A stretch of DNA of 23,433 bases from Phallusia fumigata (GCA_008931825.1 QXVZ01014688.1:1-23433), one strand, 5' to 3'. Numbered from the stretch's first letter, positions 8,367 to 18,917 are shown. The notes: generated by a model not told the origin, from the letters alone. Translations and numbers: made by a program.

Positions 8367-11325
8367 TCAAAGAAATGCGAATGCAATGCAGAACAACGCA
8401 ACTAATACTGAGAACACAATGGTGATAATCTTGATTTCTTCGATCATTTTTCTCATGATCGCGTTTTCTTCTGCAGCTTCTTTTATGGCTGATCCCCGAA
8501 CATTCTTGTGTGGAAAGGGAATATCGGGAATTTCGGCTCCCAGGAACTTGCAGAGAGGCTCCCAACCATCTTGTATTTTATAAATCAATAACTTGTCTTT
8601 TGGTGCTTTCTGAAAGTAAAGTATGATTGTCATCGAGTTCTGCAAACAATAGAAAATGAACACGATTTCGTTTTGTTAAAGAAAAAAACTTGGAAAATTC
8701 AGTAACTCAAGATGAATCAAATACTCACCTGACAGAAATACTCAGGTGGATAGAGGCAAAGGTGAAATAACATAAATCTTAAGTTTCGATGAATTTTCGG
8801 TTAAAAAAGGACACAACGATGTTTTTGTTTGCTGGTGTCTTTGTAATTTCGGTTTAATTTTTGGCAAACTACAAAAACTCCCGGCTCAAAATTTTGTTGG
8901 ATTCAAGTTATCCAACCTAATCTAAGTTATGATATCCGGCATACGGCCTTCTTACATTACATCTTTGTTTAAGCCATCTTTAAACCACAAGACAGAAAAC
9001 TTGACTAATAGTTTTCAGTTTCTGACATTGATACACATGACCCAGCATTACCTTCAATAACAAAACTGACGCCAATTACCCGGTAATGTTAACAATTGGG
9101 AGGTCGCTGATTATTTATTACCGTTGCTGCTAGAAAGCTTGAACCGGAAAAGCTTGTAATTTGGGTTTGACACATTACTGTCTGAAGTATATTATTTATT
9201 TCACCGTAGTGACATAGCAGCTGTACTGTCTAAACTTGAGCTTGTAAATTTGCTCGACTGGTTTGATATCAGCCCACGCCGGATACAGGGAGAGTCCAAA
9301 AGTAAACATCACTGTAAAAACAAGGAATAAACTTTGTACCTATAAATTTAAAATATTTTTTTCGNTGCTCGACTGGTTTGATATCAGCCCACGCCGGATA
9401 CAGGGAGAGTCCAAAAGTAAACATCACTGTAAAAACAAGGAATAAACTTTGTACCTATAAATTTAAAATAAGTTTTTCGCTTTACCTAATATGTAAAGAA
9501 TACATGTAAACCAGTGGTTCTAAAAGTGGGATCTGTGGCCCCCTAGGGGTCCTAGAGGCGATTTTTGGGAGACCTCGAAGCGTCTACAGTTTCTCTTAGA
9601 TTAGACCATGATATTTCGCGTGCATAGCCTACTGATATATTGTGGATGTAAGTTTCATATTGATTGTGCCCTTTATGGCACCACAGCGCAACGCTGGTTT
9701 GTGAATGCTATTGTGACACACGCAAAGCGTTGCTGGTGTGAAGTTATTGAGTGAAGTTGATTGAAGGAAATTTTTGGACCGCGAGTCATCGAAAAAACTG
9801 CAGGGGTACCGTTATACAAAAATGTTTTGTTTGAGAACCACTGATGTAAACAAAAATAACCCAAATGTAGCTACTGTTACAACCCCATTTTTCTAATACA
9901 TTTTTGGTTTGCATATACTGATAAAAGTTTCAAACCACTTTTTGGTCGAACATATGGTCCACAACACAGCCAAGTCTTACAGCATCGGTTAAAATGTGAC
10001 GTAAACTTCCTTCCAGTCGGAGTTATGATTCTGGCAATCTTGAACAAATTCCATTCGTTCCATTCATCTGCTTGACACTGCAAACTCTTCCACCACGGAT
10101 CTTCGTCTCGGCTCATTTGAATTATCTGCACAGTGAAACAGCAGTCTAGTGTTCCTTTCATATGTTTACGTAAGTCCTCAAGGTAACACTTTTGCCTTTT
10201 ACAATTCGTCGTTTTCTTAAGGTTTGTTTTTACCCACACATACCACACCGCCTATCACAATGCAGGAATGATATTAAAGATGCGTAAAGGTTAAGAATAG
10301 ATGTTCTGCAAAAGCCAATCCTCGATCGGCAGACACCATTCGAAGTTCTAAAGGGACACGTCACTGCTAGGTGTCAGTAAGAGCAGGCCAAGTTCTATAG
10401 GAGCCCAGTGGGACTGGTAGTTCAAACGATTTGCTTGTAAAATTACGGTTATAGCTGCGGTAAAGGGTCCGATAAAGCTTTGGTAACAGGCCATTCTTGT
10501 GCATTTCTAAGATATGTATACCAATGCCGGCCTGTGACTGGAAATATATGATAACGTGTTACCAATTGTTTTTTGAGAATAGTCGTGATAGTTTCAATAA
10601 AGCAATATAAATCAATTCTTCTCAAACTTTTGTTTTCGATTTTTGATAATGAACCTTTTTTAAGCCAATTGCAATAGCTTTACCTGCACAAAGTTTTTGC
10701 GTTCTCAGTAAATTCAACTTTTCCATAATGGCGTTGCATAGAAAGTTACATTCCACCATGTACGCGAACAAACAAAAACGTGAAAGAGACGTTTTATTTT
10801 CCAGTGCTGTTTTTTCCTTTATGTAAACGCAATGCGGTTTCAATATGTACACCCTAATAATTTTTACCAACCAACTCATTCTGAACACAAATTTGTTTTT
10901 TACCTTGGCTTCGGGAAACGCTTCGTGGATTTGTTCCCAGAAAGCGANTAAACGTGAAAGAGACGTTTTATTTTGCAGTGCTGTTTTTTCCTTTATGTAA
11001 ACGCAATTTCAATGTGTACACCCTAATAATTTTTACCAACCAACTCATCCTGAACACAAATTTGTTTTTTTACCTTGGCTTCGGGAAACGCTTCGTGAAT
11101 TTGTTCCCAGAAAGCGAACGCGGGAACATCAACAACTGCATCGACGTCCTTGTACATCTTTCTAAACGTTTCAACGTTACCATCACCTTCAAATATTTCC
11201 TTCCAGTCTTCGTTATGATACCAAAAATGCTCAAGATAATCGTAAACTTTATAACCGAGTGTTGTCAAGGCAGCGTTCATCGATTTTGTCCCGGTTTTAG
11301 GCAGTCCTGCAACAATGACCTTCAT
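8367..11325 (-). CDS. Sulfotransferase-like protein with C-terminal membrane segment, complete four-exon gene
   Basis: Exons are 11074-11325, 9981-10125, 9205-9311 and 8367-8609 (252, 145, 107 and 243 nt), giving 248 residues. Donors are GTAAAA, GTAAGA and GTGAAA; acceptors are GTGCAG, TTACAG and TTTCAG; phases 0, 1, 0. Residues 1-17 carry MKVIVAGLPKTGTKSMN, an intact 5'-phosphosulfate-binding loop. MYKDVDAVVDVPAF follows, then RDEDPWWKS at the 3'-phosphate-binding position, TPTGR, FRQYSCYV (where the paralogues have RQHN), and PKDKLLIYKIQDGWEPLCKF with PFPHKN. The last 20 or so residues (IITIVFSVLVALFCIAFAFL) are hydrophobic, suggesting a tail anchor with a cytosolic catalytic domain; this is inference. 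The acceptor substrate is unknown. Intron 2 holds a MITE. Parts of exon 3 (9366-9426) and exon 1 (10904-10947) are repeated at Ns and are probably assembly artefacts. Confidence 0.8.
9251..9479. repeat. Direct duplication of about 114 bp flanking the N at 9365
   Basis: Positions 9251-9364 and 9366-9479 are nearly identical, differing near AAAATATTTTTTTCG versus AAAATAAGTTTTTCG, and meet at the N. Copy two repeats the 5' 61 nt of exon 3 and its acceptor (9366-9426), so an automatic gene caller could invent an extra exon here. Confidence 0.85.
9512..9843. mobile_element. hAT-like MITE, 332 bp, perfect 8-bp target duplication
   Basis: Termini are CAGTGGTTCTAAAAG on the left and, reverse-complemented, CAGTGGTTCTCAAAC on the right. 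The flanks are ATGTAAAC (9504-9511) and ATGTAAAC (9844-9851), a perfect 8-bp duplication. The interior starts with GGGATCTGTGGCCCCCTAGG, a common hAT subterminal pattern, and has no coding capacity. It lies in intron 2 of the sulfotransferase-like gene at 8367-11325. The perfect target duplication suggests a younger insertion than the MITE at 7091. Confidence 0.88.
10776..11117. repeat. Direct duplication of about 170 bp flanking the N at 10948
   Basis: Positions 10776-10947 and 10950-11117 share AAACGTGAAAGAGACGTTTT through CCCAGAAAGCGA, with small differences (an extra GCGG near 10838, and ATT against ATC). The first copy repeats the last 44 nt of exon 1 and its donor (10904-10947). It is probably an unmerged allelic contig end. 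Confidence 0.85.
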
Positions 11326-12123
11326 TCTGTCTCTTTTCTGTTCTACCCTATATTTGGCTATGGGGTGTAGAGTTTAATACACTTTTGCTGTCTGGGTTGT
11401 GCACAAGGCACACGTCTGCAAAATATGTTGAAGAACATCGTCCGACATGGAGTTTCTAGGCCACAAACTAACCACAAGTTACCTGATAAGAGAACCTTAG
11501 ACTCAGAAATGCAGATGTAGTTGCGTTCATTTTAAGTTTGACGTTGGGTAATTTTTCAAACCTGTCGGCAACAAATTTTAATCGCAAAATTGTGTTTCAG
11601 TAATGGCCGAATCCCGAAGGTTCATGTGTGAAAAGAGCATTTTTGCTTTCAGGAATGTGCAGCCAGGCTACCAGACCAAAATCTTTTCAGTAAAACACTT
11701 GTAATTAGTTTTGTTAAACAGCCCACATCTTACCTTGTTAAGCGATCTATGGCGCCCACTTTTTCCTGCGTCAAGTATAAGTTTGACGGACAAAAATTTG
11801 GAACACCAATTTTTTAGCTTTTGCTAGATAAATGACGTATCCTTTGGCGGCATATAACTTGTTTGGTGTTTACTTAAAAAAAACACACACTTATTGCTAG
11901 GTGGTTCTCTTGTATCAATTGACTACACAGTAATTATGTAAAAAATATATATTGTTTGTTTCATTTTTATCCTAGGGGGCGGAACAACGCCTGAATGCTC
12001 ATTATGAGTCCGCCGTCGAGCTACCTGATTCATTGCCGTCGCGTTGGATCATTTTTTATTTGATTTTTTCGACTTTTGGTGTAACCGTCATTTTTACGAA
12101 AAATTTATTAATTCTTGAAATTA
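11326..12123. other. Intergenic region between two sulfotransferase-like genes
   Basis: This is the 5' flank of the gene ending at 8367 and the 3' flank of the gene at 12124-14559, both on the minus strand. Reading the minus strand, AATAAA occurs at 12104-12109, 15-20 nt after the stop codon, and again at 12055-12060; these are plausible polyadenylation signals for the upstream gene. No further gene is recognised. Confidence 0.5.
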
Positions 12124-14559
12124 CTACAATACAAATATCAAACAAATACTAACTGAAATAACAATCAAAAATATAACAGCAAATATCATAAACTCATTAT
12201 TAATCTTCTTCATAATAGGATTCTCCTCTGCCGCCTCCTTGAACGCTGCCCCTCCTTTGTTTTTGTGTGGAAAGGGTGCATTGGGCAAATTAACCCCCAG
12301 AAACTTACAGAGAGGTTCCCATCCGTCTTGGATGCCCATCACCAACAATTTGTCCTTTGGTGCTTTCTATGTTAAAGGTATGTAGAGCCAAAGTTTATAA
12401 CTTAGCACAGAAGCAAGGCCTATGAGAGGAGGGGTCCACTCCTAAAGGACCAAAAAGTGTTTACAATATTTTTCTTGGGGGGCCTTGCACAAAAGTTATA
12501 ACAGTAGGTTAGATATTCCATAAATGTGCCAAATTTGTTCAACGTTATTGCTTGTTATACGCTAGCATTAGCGACTTCTTGCAAAACCCCGATCTTGCAA
12601 AACAAAACTAAAAATGTAGAAAAATTCCAACCAACCATTATAATTATTGGCTTGTTGACTAGAAAACTAAAAAAAAAACCAAGCAATATAAAGCTGAACA
12701 TTGACTAACAAAATGTCTGACACACATAAAACAACGCCACTGGTTTTTTTTCCGGTGGCCAGCAATATTTAGTGCTTTTTATCACTCACATCCAAGACAT
12801 AGCAGTTGTGTTGGCGATACTTCAGACGAAAACACATTTCGTTGTCCTTCATAGTGCTCCAAGGGTGAGACATGGTTATTCCAAACCCAACGACCACTGT
12901 GAAAAATAATTGAAGCATGAAAAAATCTGCAAACGATTCTTGACACATTTCTCACATAAAACTCAATGGTCGGTAATGACATTTTCGTATTGCTGGACTA
13001 TCACCCCTCTAACCACTGTAGAAGTCATGACAAATAAAGCAACCTGTACTGCAGGGGTCGGCAACCGTTTGAACGCAGTCGGCCAGATGACAAATTATGT
13101 CCCAATGCTAATGACTTTTCGTGCCATATTGATAACGTCACTGCTTTTAAACAAAGAGGTCGCATAAATTGGCCCAAAAAATGTATTGGAACATGAACTC
13201 CTAAACAATTTGGCGCGTTGCCGGGGAACTTGTTGGTTTCCGACCCCTGCTGTACTGCCACACATTATAAGTGCAAAACTTAAACATAACTAATGTGTTT
13301 TTAGAGGGGGGAAACTCGGACACAACCAGAACGATGGTAGGCTGAAGAAAACCACCTCACCGACTGTACATACGTCATTGCGAATTCCACCAAATCCAAC
13401 TTTTACCCCAAGATGTTTCACGATTTTGGTCATACTGAAACTACTGGCGATAGTACGAGACATCCAAACAACGTAAAAAATCCACATTTGGGTTTAGGCC
13501 CACAGTTTGCCGACTATTGAAATAGCAGTTTAATTGATTTAAATTTAAGTATAACTTCTTATTTCCATCAGGTTTATAAAGGCTTTGTGGTGTCAATGCA
13601 AATACACCATTGTACATTAATTAGGCGTTGCTGTTCTGCGTTAGATCTTACTGGATTTCAGCATATGTTGAATGTACGCTCTTCCGGTTGGCGTCAAAAC
13701 CGTAGCGAGTTTAAAGATGGACCACTCGTTAAATTCACGAATTTGACCATGGGCGCTTTTGTACCATCCATCTTCATCACGGGTCAGAAAAATTATCTAA
13801 AAATAATCTGGTGTTTGCCCCCTGGGAAAAATACATCAGCCATGATTAAAGTCCTTGCCATATTTTTTGACCAAATACAGTGTTTTTTTACGAGGATGCC
13901 ACTACATATGTGGGTGGCGCCGACAATTAGCTTACTAGAAGGGTGGCCCTAGTCGAAATAGGTAGGAAATCAATGCACTAGTTACTTTGTTGAATTATTT
14001 AATGCTTGGGTGAATAAGGCTAAAAACCTTAGGCTAAAAACTTATACGGTCCAAATTGGTTTTAATGAAGCAGCAAAGATTGCGTTTTTAAAATTACATG
14101 CCACACGGTAAGTTTTCCACATGTACAAGAACCACGTTTCCAAATCTGTATTTCTTTTCGTGCACCTAATCCTTGTTACGCGCCTACACGTTTACCAAAG
14201 ATCGACCTAATAGGTGTATAAATTTTATGAAATATTATTAACGCTTAAATTTATGGTCCGTTGCCAGTAATTTAAAAATTAGCTTGAAAACATGCTTTTT
14301 ATCTTACTTTGGCGTCCGGAAACGACTGATGAATCTGCTCCCAAAAAAAGTAAATCGGAATATCTACAATAGCGTCAACATCCTTGTACATCTTTTTGTA
14401 GAGCGACGGACTGTCACCACTTTCCATGATCTCTTTCCATTCTCTGCCGTGATAATAAGCGTGCTCCAGGAAATCGTAAACTCTATAGCCAAGCATGGTT
14501 AGGGCAGCGTTCATCGACTTTGTCTCTGTTTTGAACATTCCAGCCACAATGATCTTCAT
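12124..14559 (-). CDS. Sulfotransferase-like protein with C-terminal membrane segment, complete, altered PAPS loop
   Basis: Exons are 14308-14559, 13652-13796, 12790-12896 and 12124-12366 (252, 145, 107 and 243 nt), giving 248 residues, the same layout and length as the paralogue at 8367-11325. Donors are GTAAGA, GTAAGA and GTGAGT; acceptors are TTTTAG, TTCACAG and AACATAG. Exon 2 starts IIFLTRDEDGWYKSAHGQ and contains LTPTGR. Exon 3 carries FRLKYRQHNCYVLD. Exon 4 starts KAPKDKLLVMGIQDGWEPLC and ends in a hydrophobic tail (MIFAVIFLIVISVSICLIFV). The oddity is in exon 1: the 5'-phosphosulfate loop reads GMFKTETKSMN where paralogues have PKTGTK, so Pro is replaced by Phe and the loop Gly by Glu, while the Lys is kept. 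PAPS binding may be reduced or lost. Intron 2 holds a MITE. Acceptor substrate unknown. Confidence 0.82.
12413..12488. repeat. Short inverted-repeat unit GCAAGGCC...GGCCTTGC
   Basis: An 8-bp perfect inverted repeat (12413-12420 and 12481-12488) encloses 60 bp. Similar A/T-rich flanks occur on both sides (AAAGTTTATAAC before, AAAAGTTATAAC after). It may be a very small eroded element in intron 3 of the sulfotransferase-like gene; no target duplication can be assigned with confidence. Confidence 0.3.
13052..13249. mobile_element. hAT-like MITE, 198 bp, perfect 8-bp target duplication
   Basis: The left terminus CAGGGGTCGGCAACC and right terminus GGTTTCCGACCCCTG form 15-bp inverted repeats with one mismatch. 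The flanks are CTGTACTG (13044-13051) and CTGTACTG (13250-13257), a perfect 8-bp duplication. The CAGGGGTCGGCAACC end is a typical hAT terminus and differs from the CAGTGGTT family elsewhere in the window, so at least two hAT-like families are present. It lies in intron 2 of the sulfotransferase-like gene. Confidence 0.9.
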
Positions 14560-14944
14560 TGTGAAAAAGCCCTTAAACTTGTCGATAAAATTGTATCACT
14601 AAAACATCTGTCAAGTTTTCACTGGTTAAAATGAAATAAACATGACTTGGCTTATGCGTGCCAATTGCGACTTACTTACGAGCTGACTGCGCATGTGGTT
14701 TAATGTAAATGTATGCAGGGTGTTCCAAACCGTGTAAATGTAAGTCGTGGAACACAAGAAGCGGGTTTACGACATGGCAATGTGGTTGGTTACATCTGTA
14801 CTATATACTGTATGCAGGAAAGGCGCGGTTATCTATTGCTTGAATACGGATTGGTTTTATACCTCCCCGGCCTTTTTTGCAAACAAAACTATAAAATGAG
14901 GATTTATTATTCGCTCGATTGTTTTACTGTGTTTTTTTGCACCA
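14560..14944. other. 5' flank of the rightmost sulfotransferase-like gene
   Basis: No gene is recognised. An open frame on the plus strand from 14713 runs into the SINE at 14945 and has no domain, so it is not taken as coding. Confidence 0.4.
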
Positions 14945-15118
14945 CCAAGATGGCGAAGTGGTTAGCGCGACTGCCTTGTGCTCGCGAGTTTGTGGTTTCT
15001 AACCCTGTCTTGCGTTTCCCTGAGTCAGCAACATAAGAGGGACTGCTTCAACCCAGCGAACTTAGTGGGTTGATCCAAAAATGAAGACAGCAACATTCAA
15101 AACTCTAAAAATCAAATA
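14945..15118 (+). mobile_element. tRNA-derived SINE
   Basis: TGGCGAAGTGGTTAGCGCG at about 14951 matches a polymerase III A box (TGGCnnAGTGG), and GGTTTCTAACCC at about 14994 matches a diverged B box (GGTTCGAnTCC). The spacing of about 43 bp is tRNA-like. Downstream is a non-tRNA body with a hairpin (CAACCCA...TGGGTTG, about 15050-15073), ending in an A-rich tail (AATCAAATAAAAAATGATCC). Exact ends and target duplication are not clear. This is a tRNA-related SINE, not a functional tRNA gene. Confidence 0.65.
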
Positions 15119-15292
15119 AAAAATGATCCAACGGAACTGCAAAATAGCAGATACCTCGACGGTGGACTTATAAAGCCGCAAAAGATTTGGGCCCAATTTT
15201 CGACAGGTACATTTTTTACGTTTGGAATTTTGCCTTGCAAATGCAAAGTTGACGTGTTTTATTTCGACTCAAAATCCGTTGGCTTAACGAAA

Positions 15293-17572
15293 TTAGAACC
15301 ACGAAAGAAACCATTGTCGTTTTTTGTCCTCAGCCACTTTTTTTGCCTTAAACAAACGTTTTTCGATTACTTTCGAGTAAATAATTTGGTTCAGGGCGCT
15401 GTTAATTGGAAGTAACAGATAAGCACTCAACACATAGGCATCTGAAGGCATTCTGATTCGTGCAACACTCAAATATCCCATGACACAAACCGGAATCCAG
15501 CAACAAAAGTCTGTTAAAATTAGCCTCGAAATTCTCTTCTGCATTTTGGGGCTAGCATCGGTGCTTTTGGATCCCCCTCATTTTGTTACACTGTTTGTAA
15601 AACTTGAAAAACAGCTTTAATCAAGTACATCCCCATTAGAAAATCTGAGACACATAGGTTCAGAATGAAAACACTGGTGTTGATGAAGATGTTTTGTGTT
15701 TTGTTTGCTTTATACAAGCTGTGGGCAGTTGTAATAAACACCAGCAAATTTCCTCCTAAAGCCAAAATAGCTGTTATCCAGAATATTGCTCGATAAACTG
15801 CGTTTGCAATCATTTCATTGACGTTAGAATGCATCTCCTGCCAAGTTTACACATTCATCAGATCCTTTGTCACAATCGACAATTCCGCCACATACGCTAT
15901 TTCTGCCAATAGAAACCCTTTGTCGATTCTTACAATAAAAGCGTGTATCCTGACATCGGCTTAAAAACTCGTCTGATTTGTCGTCGCAATCAACTGCGCC
16001 GTCGCATACCCGGTGATTCTTAATACCAATTTGTCCATTCGCTGTGCAATAAAACATGTTCGGGCACGAACTTTCGCCCGCTCCATGTAGAGGGTCTCCA
16101 TATGTTCCATCACATATGGCTGAAAATAAAACTTGGGCTTCATATTTTTATGTGTTAAAAGGCGTTCATATCCGTATCTCAAAAGTTTATTGTCATTTCT
16201 CGCACACTGAAAAAGTCTGTCAACTCTTTCTTTTAGTGATGCACATTCAGAAATACTTTCAGTAATTTTTGCTGAACACTGAGTGTGTTGTGATCCTGTC
16301 TGTAGCAAGCAGAACTTTGTATTAATGTGGTTAGAACATTGTACGCTTGAATTGCAGAGCACTTTGCTTTGGTCAACACATGTGGAGCTATTCAGGCATC
16401 TTATCTGATTGGGGGGCATGTCATAGCAGTCCACCACACCGTCACAAACTTGTTTAACTGATATAATCAGCTTTTTGTCCATGCATCGAAAGCATCGAAA
16501 TTGCTTGTTGGTGAAGCAGAGATCAGATGCGTCTGAGGACTGTGCCACTGAATCATAAACGTTGGCTTGGGGCAAAACGCAGTTGCCCTGTCTTGATGAT
16601 CCAGAACATTTAATACCAAGTCCTTGCCCATTTCCGTCGCTATGGTCGCTACAGCCAATCACAGAAGAAACTGCTGGGAATAGTCCGGTTGTTTTCACAA
16701 AAGAACAAGTCTTCACAAAAGTCGGGCGACATTTTGCAGTCTGCAAACGCACAAACTACTTTTTCAGTGTTGCAGTCGTTTATATTACCAGCACAGGATT
16801 GATTTACTAACTTATTACACTTTCTTGGCACAATCGAGTGTATAAGTCGCCTGATTTGCGTTTCGTTTGTACAAGAAACAGCAACGACTGTGCTAGACTG
16901 GCATAGAAAAGTCGTTGTTGAACAAACTTCGTCACTTCCGCCGTGACAATCCAAAACCTTATCACCCACCCAGTCAAAAGGTAAACATCTGCCGGTAGAT
17001 GGACAACTTTCATTATTAGAATCACATGGACACGTCGCGCAAACTCCGGAGCAGTGACATGTTGAATTCAACTCGTCGCTAGTCATTCGGACCGTCACAC
17101 AACAACGACCGATCAATACAACTTCCCTCCATTCCAATGCACTGTTTCGTACCGACACACGCATATGTAAACTGATCAGCTGGACAAGCACAGTTTAATT
17201 CGTCACTCACATCCCCACATATATCAACGCCAGTGCAACTCAACCAACGATTTCCCCTGCCAACGCAACCATAAAAGGCTTGGGATAAATAAGCGTTTTG
17301 TATTGGGAGCATTCAAATAGTTCAGCCGGGCAGGAGCAATTGAGTTTATCACTCCAGTCTCCACAGTCATCTATTCCATTACATTGCCAATCTTTAGGGA
17401 GGCAATTACAGTTAAAAGTGCAGTTTTTGGTTTCAAAACATGCGCATTCGAATTTATCAACCGGACAAGTGCAATTTACTTCGTCACCCAGTCTCCGCAG
17501 TCATTGCGTCTGTCGCATACCGAATAATCTTTACCGACACAGCCTCGGTATTTCGGACCACAGGTTCTTGAA
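15293..17572 (-). pseudogene. LDL-receptor-class-A / rhodopsin-type receptor remnant (frameshifted, TM3-TM5 missing)
   Basis: Reading the minus strand from 17572, successive Cys-rich modules end in acidic DCxDxSDE-type motifs (CDRRNDCGDW, GIDDCGDWSDK, VDICGDVSDELNC, DCHGGSDEVC, CSDHSDG, CDGAVDCDDKSDEF). These are LDL-receptor class A repeats. TM1-TM2 follow (15586-15834, GGNLLVF and NLCVSDFLMG), then directly TM6-TM7 (15293-15575, CCWIPV and LPINSALNQIIY). That domain order is known from LGR/GRL101-type receptors of invertebrates. The frame breaks near 17487, 17290-17305, 17080, 16655 and 15835, and stop codons at 15586-15588 and 15578-15580 flank the TM2/TM6 junction. One real intron seems to lie at about 16121-16199. 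TM7 has NQIIY in place of NPxxY. No signal-peptide exon was found upstream. I read this as a decaying gene, though poor base quality could explain some frameshifts. Confidence 0.7.
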
Positions 17573-18917
17573 AATCACTTTTTTCTTAATCTTCATTGAT
17601 CAACCATACTGTAAAAATGTTTAATTTGCATTAAGCCTATGTTGACATGATAGTTGCTAAAACTAAACTCGAGGTCCTAATTGCCAGTGATCATTTTCGG
17701 TTTTTAGCCGTAGTAAACCCTGTGACACAATCATGTAATCCAAGTATTCTGATGTGCTAAACTTTGCGAGGCATTGATGATACAGTAGGGTATGTTAAAC
17801 CCAAACAATTGCATGTACCACTGTTTACTTATAGGTTACGAATTTACTTTTTGTGCACGTATAATCTCGATTGTTTCGGCTGTAGAAAATAAATCTATCT
17901 TCATTTTCGTGTCGGTTTGTCTGTTTCCATAAATCTGTAATTTGCCTGTGTTTAATTGTTTGTAAAAAGCAAGTACTTTGAGTTGGTTACACATGAATAA
18001 AATGTATATTTTATTTGTTCGTATCATTCCATCGTATTTTTCCACACAGTTGATTTGGAAATTTGAAACGTCCAATATTTTTTTGCAAAAAAACTTCTGA
18101 TTCTGAGATTTTGTCTGATTTCTACGCAACGCAAAAATCCAAAATATCTTAGGGAATGTCCCATTTCTAACGTGACGAAGCATAAAATGTGCTGAGTATT
18201 GCAGCTTGTCTTTGAGTTGTATAATTGCAATGAATATTGTTGTTTTCGAAGTGGTGTTGTTGTATTTTTTAGCAATTCTATCATCGTAATGTAATCTACA
18301 TATTGTGCCGATGCTAAGTAGAAAACACAACGGCAATGTTATGGGTTCAATACTTTAGTGCAAAAAAACGTTTTTTAAATATAATTTGTTGCAAGTCCTT
18401 GTGATATCGGGCAGAGTTGTTTGCTGGGGCGTGCCAGACGCGGTTTGCTTAAGGACTCAAAGAGGCATTTCCAAATAGTTATCAACAAACAATATTGTAT
18501 TTTGGGGTATAAATTAATGTTACATTTTTTCGGGGGTGAACCTTAAACTTCATTGATAAACAGTACTGCAATAAGTGGAGCAATTGTGTCTAATAGGTCA
18601 CAGCTTCCCAAACTTAAGGACGCAAACCTGCACTTGGTCGTGACAAAAGTGCAAACAGCTTTAGCCCAGAAAGCTAATTACAAGTAAATTTCATGTGTAA
18701 AATATCTGTGTGGTCACAACCCATGATTTGAGAAACACTGGTACATAGAAAGAATATTTGCAATGTTTATATGTACACAAGTCTCTCAAAATGTATTCCT
18801 TTTATATCTGCCAAGGTTGGTTTTCTCACCAAGTTACAACACATTTTTTTATTTGGCAAAAAATGTAAACTATGTTTCATTGGTCTAGGTGTAAAACACT
18901 ATAGTTGGTAATTTGAA
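17573..18917. other. Intergenic region with one long unassigned open frame
   Basis: A minus-strand frame at 17836-18336 is open for 166 codons, long for such AT-rich sequence. It starts with a hydrophobic MPLCFLLSIGTIC, but no domain, splice partner or paralogue is seen, and its composition (rich in Lys, Ile, Asn and Phe) fits chance translation of AT-rich DNA. A candidate MITE lies at 18601-18740. The rest is the 5' flank of the thioesterase gene. Confidence 0.4.
18601..18740. mobile_element. Possible small hAT-like MITE
   Basis: The left end CAGCTTCCCAAACTTAAGG and the reverse complement of the right end, CAGTGTTTCTCAAATCATGG, are similar, and subterminal GGTCGTGACA pairs loosely with GGTCACAACC. 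The flanks ATAGGTCA and GTACATAG do not match, so there is no target duplication and the call is tentative. Confidence 0.4.

Noticed and set aside
8700-8790. Possible exon 3 of the 8367-11325 gene, with MLFHL and a strong donor CAG|GTGAGT
   Set aside because: An in-frame stop precedes it without an acceptor, and the true exon 3 at 9205-9311 has the exact 107-nt length, phase and sequence of the paralogues.
16056-16810. Plus-strand open frames opposite the receptor remnant
   Set aside because: They are antisense shadows of the Cys-rich LDLa modules and have no domain of their own.
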